The position numbers and the translations under genes were made by a program. From contig OU612067.1 of the NCBI GenBank assembly GCA_914767715.1, forward strand, positions 5,892,001-5,956,000: a DNA stretch of 64,000 bases, given 5' to 3'. Below are positions 57,256 to 64,000 of this stretch, piece after piece. Every line of letters starts with the position of its first letter. Position 1 is the stretch's first letter. The notes below the pieces were generated by a model that made no database searches, was not told where the DNA came from, and saw only the letters and a list, made by a program, of their open reading frames with translations. Source of the DNA: Membranipora membranacea. Lineage: Eukaryota; Bryozoa; Gymnolaemata; Cheilostomatida; Membraniporidae.

Positions 57256-58293
57256 ATGACAACAGAGAACATGGACACTTATTCACTGCAAGCAGAGTCT
57301 GACCTGGACCACTGCCAATCATGCCAGAAAATGCTGAGCATCATCGAAATTATGTCTGACAGACTAGAACAGATGCATGCCAAGCTAGAAGCATTCTCTA
57401 TACCAAATGAAAACCCCATTGAGAGAGCAGTTCAAGTCATGTCAGAGAAACTAGACATGATGGAGGCCAAACTTGACAAAGTCTCCTCACCCCCAGCTGA
57501 TTATAGTCAGGCAGTAATGAGAAATATCCAACAACCGATTCCGCCTAAGTCAGCTTTCACTGAACAAAGAAACCAATATCACCAATCTCTCAACCAACGA
57601 GAACAACCTCAACAGACACAACAACAGCAGCAACAGCAACAACAGCAACAACAGCAGCAACAACAGCAGCAAAAGCAACAACAGCAGCAACAAGCACAAC
57701 AACAACGTCAAGATCAGCGCCTTACACAACCACCAAAAAGTCAATATACTGACAAATCTACCCCTGAATTCGACCATGAAAAATGCTTTATAATACACAG
57801 TACAAAACAGGACTTCACGTCAATCAGTCAGGATGACGTGAGAAAAGCAATCGGCAAATTAAACGGACCAACGATGATTGACTTTATCAAGCGATACAAG
57901 TTCAACTCGGCAGACCCGAAATTCATAATACAGATAACAAAACCTGAACAAGTAGATATAATAATAAAAAAATGGGAAGCTGAAGCACTTGGAGGCTCAT
58001 CAGCAAGACGACCCATTCAACCGAGCCAACATGTTGGCATCATCAAAGATGTTCCTATTTACATAATGAATGAAGACCTCCAACAAGAGGTCCAAACAGT
58101 ATTCAAAGACGCTACAGTGTACCGAATGAGGACCAAAGATGGCACTAACCCTCTACGAACTGTAAAAGTTAACTTCAATGATGAAACACAGCTAGGAAAT
58201 GCACTGGCAAACGGCATAACCTTTAACAAGCATCAGCTTTTGTTTCGAGTAGAGAAACCGTACGTCTTCCCTCCCAGGACCTACAATGGCTAA
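57256..58293 (+). CDS. LINE ORF1 protein with polyglutamine tract (345 aa)
   Basis: Presumed nucleic-acid-binding chaperone of the retrotransposon. Residues about 25-75 look like a coiled coil (SDRLEQMHAKLEA, SEKLDMMEAKLDKV). Residues about 117-150 are nearly pure Gln, from an imperfect caa/cag repeat. The C-terminal half (about 175-340) has alternating strands and helices that could be an RRM-like and trailing domain, but I see no CCHC zinc knuckle. Its last codons overlap the start of ORF2 by eight bases (ATGGCTAA), so ORF2 is probably translated by reinitiation. The clade is not assigned. Confidence 0.8.
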   Translation: MTTENMDTYSLQAESDLDHCQSCQKMLSIIEIMSDRLEQMHAKLEAFSIPNENPIERAVQVMSEKLDMMEAKLDKVSSPPADYSQAVMRNIQQPIPPKSAFTEQRNQYHQSLNQREQPQQTQQQQQQQQQQQQQQQQQQKQQQQQQAQQQRQDQRLTQPPKSQYTDKSTPEFDHEKCFIIHSTKQDFTSISQDDVRKAIGKLNGPTMIDFIKRYKFNSADPKFIIQITKPEQVDIIIKKWEAEALGGSSARRPIQPSQHVGIIKDVPIYIMNEDLQQEVQTVFKDATVYRMRTKDGTNPLRTVKVNFNDETQLGNALANGITFNKHQLLFRVEKPYVFPPRTYNG

Positions 58294-61216
58294 TCTAAGC
58301 GTAAGAAACCAAGCATCAATAAACTCGTCTAACATTTATGAACAAAGTCTCTGCTACCATAACCGCATATGGAATACTATTAGCTCCCTATCTGAGATGA
58401 AGCCTGCATCCAGCAACAATTTGAGACTTCTACATCACAACGTAAGGTCATTATATAAAAAGATGTTTTATTATGAAAGCCTCAATCTTTTTAAGTCAAC
58501 CGACATTTTTTCTGTTTCTGAAACATGGCTCACTCCTGATATTCCAGATAGTCTTGTTGACTTGCCTGGATTCTCAATAGCTAGATGTGACAGAAAATCT
58601 ACAACCAAAACCCGGGGAGGCGGTGCTGCGCTCTTTGTAAAATCTTCATATAAATTCTCTATAATAAGTCAATTAAGTGTTAAACTGTCCAAATTTTGTG
58701 ACTCGGTTTGGATAAAAATACCTTCCACAAACAACCAACACGGCTACATCATCGGATCAATTTATCTTCCCCCTGATGCTAACAAAACCGAATTTATTAC
58801 AATGATGAGCTCAATTCTACATCAAAACCAATATGCTGGCCATAAGTTTATACTACTAGGAGATTTTAATATTAATTGGAATTCCTCATCAAACGAAAAA
58901 ACACATTTAGAGCAGAGCTTCTTGTCTGCAGGGCTATTACAGCAAGTTAATGGGATTTCATACATTAGCCATTTGGGGAGAGAAAGCTTATTAGACCACA
59001 ACTATGTGAACAGTGACATTAGCATTAATAGTTGCAAGATCCTGACATGCGATAGATCAATTTCTGATCACTATGCCACATACTTAGTAATTAATCAACA
59101 TCATGCTATAAAACAGCCACGCAAACTAATTAGAACCAGAAATATTCACAGCATTAATCATGAGGAATTTTATAATGACTGTTCGAAACTTCCACTACTG
59201 CAAACAGCAACTGACATGAACAAATCATTGCATCACCGCATGGAAAATATCGAAAACTTTATCTCTGACCTGATTGACAAGCATGCTCCAGTTAAAACAA
59301 AAAGAGTGCGAGGGGCTAAAAACCAGTGGCTTTTCCCTGATATTCAGCATCTCATTAATTTAAGAAACAAATTTCACAAGAGGGTATTCAAGGATATACC
59401 TAATCCAGCTACAGCGCAAGTCAAACAGTTCAACAAGTTTCGAAACTTTGTTACAAATAAAATTCGGAATGCTAAGAAAGACTTTATAAATGACTCGTTA
59501 TCTAAAGATGAAAAAAGTTTTTTCACCTGCCTGAAATCACTGACAGGAAAGAAGAAATCCTCTGATCAAATCGAGAAAATTAGCTATCAAAACTCTACCT
59601 ACACCTCAAACTCTGACAAGGCAAATGCCCTTAATAGATATTTCACCACGGTCGCTGGACAATCGGTTTTTATTCCTAAGATCGATCCACAACCTGACCT
59701 TTTCCATGGTCCAAGTTTCTCTTTCACATATGTTGAGAGCGAAACAATCTACAAACTGATAAAGTCCCTCAAACCAAATAAACGGGGTGGCTTGACCATG
59801 TTTCCAGCTTCCCTGTACCAAATTGTTGCAGACCTATTAGCTCTTCCCATAGCCCTGATCATTAACGAATGCTACAAGAAATCAATATTCCCTGACTGCC
59901 TAAAAACAGCCCTTGTCACCCCACTCTTTAAGAAGGGCGATAAAACAGACCCTTGCAATTACAGACCAATTTCCAGTCTGCCAATCATATCAAAGGTGTT
60001 TGAGCTAGATATGAAAAATCAAATTATGACCTTTATCGAAACACATGGAATACTCTCAGATCGACAATTCGGTTTTCGTAAGCACCATTCTAGTGAACAG
60101 TTACTACTTTCTCTTTTACAAAATTGGAGAACAACGCTAGACAACCCTCAACCGAATTTCATAGGTGCACTGTCTTTGGACGTACGTAAAGCATTTGACA
60201 CTATAAATCATGGACAACTCATCCACACTCTAAAGCGACTAAATTTTGCAGAGTCAACAACAAAATTATTTACATCCTATCTTTCACATCGAACCCAAAT
60301 CATGAAAGTTGATCATGATCAGTCCAGTGCACTACCGATTACATGTGGAGTACCCCAAGGAAGTGTTCTAGGTCCAATCTTATTCAATCTTGCTATCAAT
60401 GATCTCCTTAACAAGCACAAAACTGCATTCGCTTACGCTGATGACACCGTTATTTACTGCACAGCAACAGATATCCATACCTTAATGGATAAATCTGAGT
60501 CATTGATGAGAGAAGTATCGAATTGGTATTCAAACAATCTCCTTCAACTCAACTTATCCAAAACTCAATACTGTATTTTCTCAAATAGGAAAGTAGAAGA
60601 TTTTTACCAAATCCAAATAAACAATTTGAAAATAGAATCCAAGCATTCACTCAATCTTCTTGGAGTTATTCTTGATTCAGAACTTAGTTTAACCCCTCAG
60701 GCTAATGCCACCGCCTCTAAAGCAAACAAAATGGTCAACTTGTTATCAAAACTAAAAAAATACATGACAGTAGAAAACTCATTGAAGACTTACAAATCAC
60801 TGATCAGACCTATAGTAGAATACTGCTCATCATTGTACCTTGATGGTTTAGCCAAAAATTCAGATACATTAGAAAAAGTACAAAATAAAGCAATCAGAAT
60901 CATAACTTCAGCCCCCAAACAATTTTCTGTCACATCTGGCCGCTTGCTCCTAAATTTACATACTCTCCACAGTAGAAGGAATTTTCTTTTTCACAATTTT
61001 GTCAAATCGAGGGTCCATAAAGGCCGTGCATCCAAGCACATACTTCATCTCGTTAGCAAATCAAACAGACATACACGATCACTTCGTAGCAACTGTGCAA
61101 TAATTAAACCCTCATTTAGATCAAACCTAGGCAAATCAGCCTTTTTAAATATTTTTCATACATTTGTAACTAAATCAACCAAGCCTCATGAATCATTATC
61201 ATTTAATCCCACCTAA
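58286..61216 (+). CDS. LINE ORF2: endonuclease-reverse transcriptase (976 aa)
   Basis: Nicks target DNA and primes reverse transcription of the element's RNA. The N-terminal apurinic-type endonuclease keeps its catalytic landmarks: HN at 51-52, E79 (SETWL), D193/N195 (GDFNI) and SDH at 260-262. The reverse transcriptase keeps the block PLFKKGDKTDPCNYRPIS (about 546-563), FGFRKHHSSEQ (595-605), LDVRKAFDTINH (631-642), the GVPQGSVLGP turn (688-697) and the catalytic YADD at 717-720. The C-terminal region (about 800-976) is the usual thumb-like tail without an RNase H. Length and layout fit Jockey/CR1-type elements. It looks functional. Confidence 0.92.
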   Translation: MANLSVRNQASINSSNIYEQSLCYHNRIWNTISSLSEMKPASSNNLRLLHHNVRSLYKKMFYYESLNLFKSTDIFSVSETWLTPDIPDSLVDLPGFSIARCDRKSTTKTRGGGAALFVKSSYKFSIISQLSVKLSKFCDSVWIKIPSTNNQHGYIIGSIYLPPDANKTEFITMMSSILHQNQYAGHKFILLGDFNINWNSSSNEKTHLEQSFLSAGLLQQVNGISYISHLGRESLLDHNYVNSDISINSCKILTCDRSISDHYATYLVINQHHAIKQPRKLIRTRNIHSINHEEFYNDCSKLPLLQTATDMNKSLHHRMENIENFISDLIDKHAPVKTKRVRGAKNQWLFPDIQHLINLRNKFHKRVFKDIPNPATAQVKQFNKFRNFVTNKIRNAKKDFINDSLSKDEKSFFTCLKSLTGKKKSSDQIEKISYQNSTYTSNSDKANALNRYFTTVAGQSVFIPKIDPQPDLFHGPSFSFTYVESETIYKLIKSLKPNKRGGLTMFPASLYQIVADLLALPIALIINECYKKSIFPDCLKTALVTPLFKKGDKTDPCNYRPISSLPIISKVFELDMKNQIMTFIETHGILSDRQFGFRKHHSSEQLLLSLLQNWRTTLDNPQPNFIGALSLDVRKAFDTINHGQLIHTLKRLNFAESTTKLFTSYLSHRTQIMKVDHDQSSALPITCGVPQGSVLGPILFNLAINDLLNKHKTAFAYADDTVIYCTATDIHTLMDKSESLMREVSNWYSNNLLQLNLSKTQYCIFSNRKVEDFYQIQINNLKIESKHSLNLLGVILDSELSLTPQANATASKANKMVNLLSKLKKYMTVENSLKTYKSLIRPIVEYCSSLYLDGLAKNSDTLEKVQNKAIRIITSAPKQFSVTSGRLLLNLHTLHSRRNFLFHNFVKSRVHKGRASKHILHLVSKSNRHTRSLRSNCAIIKPSFRSNLGKSAFLNIFHTFVTKSTKPHESLSFNPT

Positions 61217-61762
61217 TGTTGTTAACTTGTATTTTTGTTTGCCACTCTCTGTTTCTTCTTTTCTTTTTTCATCTTATTCATGCAATTTATGATACCATGC
61301 TTTCATTATCCTACACACTATATAGTATGTAACACCCTACCACTTATATCTTTTTATTCAATTCTTTTTTTGTATCTATGTTAATGTGTATGAGGTCAAC
61401 AAGTTATTTTTAATTTGCTTTAATTATAAACTTTTAGAAAACCTCAATAAATAAATAAATAAATAAATAAAATAAATTTTTATTGTCAGTTGATTGGTTT
61501 TCCCAATTAAGTCTCCGCCCACTTTATGGTCAGGTGATCATAAATGTGGAGAAGAGTGTAGGGATCAGTTCAGGCAGTCATTCAAGACAATTCCAAATAA
61601 CTTTAATTCTTTGACAACTCAAGCATTCTCCCAACCATGTCGTTTACAGAGATGGGTGAGGTATTTTTCCAGCAAGTTCCTTTTTTCTCTTAGCTACCTT
61701 TTTTTATTTATCCTAATAATGGGCAAAACAATCTAACCTGTCAGTCAGTGTCTCACTCTCAA

Positions 61763-61802
61763 TCTCACTAACTAACTCACTTACTTAACTTAGTTAGTGA
61801 GA
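61763..61802. repeat. 13-bp inverted repeat hairpin
   Basis: TCTCACTAACTAA (61763-61775) pairs with TTAGTTAGTGAGA (61790-61802). Confidence 0.6.
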
Positions 61803-61938
61803 CTGGTAGTGGGACTGAGTCACTACTATTATTTATTGCAACTCTATATCTATCTTATCTTAGCCATACAGATCAGTAAAATTAGAGTGGTAGGAGATTG
61901 CTCCTATCATCCACAACAAATGTTTGAGCATGGGCACC

Positions 61939-62060
61939 TTGGGGCTGAAAAGCATAACACAATGTCAGTTAACACTTTAAAAGGTTTACTTTGCCAAAGT
62001 TTGGGGTTTTGTTGGTGATAATAGTGGACTTTGGCAAAGTGCTATGCTTTTGAGTCCCCA
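61939..62060. repeat. Small foldback element
   Basis: Outer arms ttggggctgaaaagcata and tatgcttttgagtcccca are inverted copies with few mismatches. Inside, ACTTTGCCAAAGT (61988-62000) faces ACTTTGGCAAAGT (62028-62040). A MITE of about 120 bp is likely. Confidence 0.55.
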
Positions 62061-62323
62061 TTTGCTTGAGAGTTTGTTTGCTGGCACTCTTTTGCTCAGG
62101 CAGACTACCTCACTACAGTGGTTAGTTTGCGGGTGATTGTGTAATTCGACCCATCCTTGGCTGAAGAGGCTGTAATCTCAAAACTGCTAGCAATTTATTT
62201 AGCAATTTGATATTTTGTGTATAATGAGGCATAGGGAAGATTTTGATACAAAAACCTCACCATTTTTGCCTGCCATACGTATCGTTACCCAGTGCAGCCC
62301 ATGACAAGATTCTTTGTTTGTAG

Positions 62324-63935
62324 ATGATGTCATACCAGATCTAAGTATCCTAACAGAGGAAACGCCGAATCCTATTCTGCATGGGCTGAAGGAAGAAGGT
62401 ACGTTTGAAAAAGGGATTTGAATTATGTATACTGCGATCTTAAATGGTACATGCAGAAATTGCTCAGCTTTGTTGGTGTCAGTCATGGACGCTTCACTCA
62501 TTTCACAGGCAATAACCGGTCACTGATAATTATTGTGATTAAGTTTATGTGTTTACACCGCCCGTAAAGCATACGATTGTATAATGGGTTAAAGATGTGT
62601 ACTGGTGTATAATCTTGCTTTTCCTTGTCCCTCATCAGTCATGATGAATGCACCCTCATCACAGGCTGACACTGAAAGGTTTGATACCGCTTATTGTTCC
62701 TTTCCTTAGTTCAGTGGTTAAAGTCCAGACTACTTCATCTTAGGGTTGAGTTGGCCCAACAGTTTGGTGTGTCTTCTAAGTCTGCCCTTCTGTGTTAATG
62801 ATTGCAAACTGGACTTTGACTACTGAACAGAGCTCGCCTGCTATTGTTTTGAATTGTATTGTTCTGCTTTGTTCATGTTGAAAAGTTGCCGGTCCGAGCC
62901 GCGTATATGTAAAAGTTTCTGCATTATTCTATGGTCGTATAGACACTGCAGGTGCTGTGGCCACCAGTCATTGGATTGGTCTTACTTCAGCTGTAAGTAC
63001 GGCTGTTGAGTTTTCATAAAGCCTTTTATTTCCGCCTGATCATACCACCTAAGGCAGCACCGACAAAAAACAAACAACAGTTTTGTTGGCCTCCCATGAT
63101 GCACCAATGCCACCAAGTCATGAAAAGGCTGGGGCTAAAAGTAAAATAGTTTTGCTTTCATCACTCAGCTTCATTTTCAAGTTTTAATAGCTACCTTTTT
63201 TATATTTGTAGTGAGGTTGTTGTCACCAAAAAACGGAGGGGTCGACCGAAGGGTTCTAAGAATAGGTTGAAAAACCATATACCTAATCATAAAATCTATT
63301 CAGTTGGATTTCCCCATGAAAATAGGTAAGTTCGCGACCTTGGTATCTATATTAAATAATCATTAATTATAATCATTTTCATGGGGAAATCCAACTGAAT
63401 CCATCTTGAATTCAAGTTGTCTCCCTATTACCAATGAGGAGATAATTCTAAGTTTCATGTCAATATCATTGAAAAACCGTATACCTAATCATAAAATCTA
63501 TTCAGTTGGATTTCCCCATGAAAATGATTATAATTAATGATTATTTAATATAGATACCAAGGTCGCGAAGTTACCTAATGATTATAATTCATGATCATTT
63601 AATATAGATACCAAGGGCGCGAATTTACCTAATGTCTTATATGGTATATATACCTCAGTGGTTTGAAAATATGTAGTGATATTTTCTCTGTAGGGTTTGA
63701 CAAAGAGGAGTAAGGGCAGATAATTAACAATACAATATACATCTATTATTTATGTAGCTTAAACTTCTAGCCAGTTCATAAGCCACTCTGCAGCCAGAAT
63801 TCTCTCTTTTGTTAATGATTATTTTGCAAACTAAATAAGATGGAATATGGTTTATTTCTTTGTTATGAGACTTTACTTCAACTGTCTATTTAGGATTCGG
63901 GAGGCTCAGTGAATTTTTTTGGAAGCACAAGAAAG
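62324..63935 (+). CDS. Candidate small exons of an unrecognised gene
   Basis: Three short segments have consensus acceptors, donors and compatible phases: 62324-62398 (phase 1 to 1; includes DVIPDLSILTEETPN), 62952-62992 (phase 1 to 0; AVATSHWIGLTSA) and 63894-63935 (phase 0 to 0; DSGGSVNFFGSTRK, donor gtgtgt). The chain could continue beyond the window on either side. No domain is recognisable and short splice-like segments arise by chance, so this is a hypothesis. Confidence 0.25.
63266..63636. mobile_element. Rearranged foldback element
   Basis: Overlapping inverted pieces of the 344-bp palindrome seen at 37637-37980, with ends taggtaagttcgcg and gcgcgaatttaccta. Confidence 0.75.
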
Positions 63936-64000
63936 GTGTGTAACATGCAAAAGTTAAGATGAGTGCTGCTATTGGTACACCCTATTTTATGTGATTTGAT

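Larger units (their letters stand above)
57083..61476 (+). mobile_element. Near-complete non-LTR retrotransposon (LINE) with two intact ORFs
   Basis: Contains ORF1 (57256-58293) and ORF2 (58286-61216), then a roughly 230 bp 3' UTR ending in an AATA/TAAA microsatellite at about 61446-61472. The left end is uncertain: the frame of ORF1 is open upstream to about 57086 and then foldback elements begin, so the 5' UTR may be truncated. Both ORFs are undamaged, suggesting a young insertion. It occupies the spot where the cassette layout predicts a 3xBIR gene. Confidence 0.85.

Noticed and set aside
57600-57720. CAA/CAG repeat as a disease-type trinucleotide expansion in a host gene
   Set aside because: It lies in LINE ORF1, not a host gene.
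1-64000. CRISPR arrays, bacterial operons, ribosome binding sites
   Set aside because: None seen; the introns, poly(A) signals, LINE and IAP genes show animal DNA.

Overview
This window is from an animal genome. It is AT-rich, intron-containing and full of transposon debris, and it is dominated by one gene family: inhibitor-of-apoptosis (IAP) proteins built from BIR zinc-binding domains, UBA-like helices and C-terminal RING fingers. The dense local expansion suggests a marine invertebrate. A lophotrochozoan such as a bivalve or brachiopod is my best guess, but nothing here fixes the species.

Layout. At 5.1-19.5 kb there are a 2xBIR-UBA-RING gene (+), a 2xBIR gene whose RING is split over two small exons (+), a 1xBIR-UBA-RING gene (-) and a 3xBIR gene with a split RING (+). 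At 21-37 kb the head-to-head pair 1xBIR(-)/3xBIR(+) recurs twice: 20954-22174/24360-25892 and 31331-32269/34021-37100. At 38-52 kb there is a decayed 3xBIR copy inside a segmental duplication of 25-28.6 kb, then a second copy of the first cassette: an intact 2xBIR-UBA-RING gene, a broken 2xBIR gene and a 1xBIR-RING gene (-). From 55 kb the fourth cassette position holds no IAP gene; it carries foldback elements and a LINE with two intact ORFs. Candidate small exons of an unrecognised gene lie at the right edge.

The main find is the locus at 34021-37100. Its exons join BIR-BIR-BIR-RING directly to a second BIR-UBA-RING in one open frame, giving a predicted 851-residue protein with four BIRs and two RINGs. 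Other unusual features are: the three minus-strand RING proteins all replace the zinc-ligand His of the PCGH motif with Asp; one of them has also lost a Cys by what looks like a single transition; one 3xBIR gene has lost its splice donor and RING; each shared promoter region of the divergent pairs carries a related palindrome-rich element with kappaB-like half-sites; a four-pentamer heat-shock-element match and a perfect GGGGAATCCCC palindrome lie upstream of the 2xBIR-UBA-RING genes; and a roughly 40 bp GC-rich sequence appears to have inserted three times independently, judged from empty sites in the duplicated blocks.

Functionally, the intact genes should encode cytosolic (two possibly membrane-anchored) BIR/RING ubiquitin ligases or decoys that bind caspases, IAP antagonists or innate-immune adaptors. 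That is inferred from the family. No substrate can be read from the sequence.
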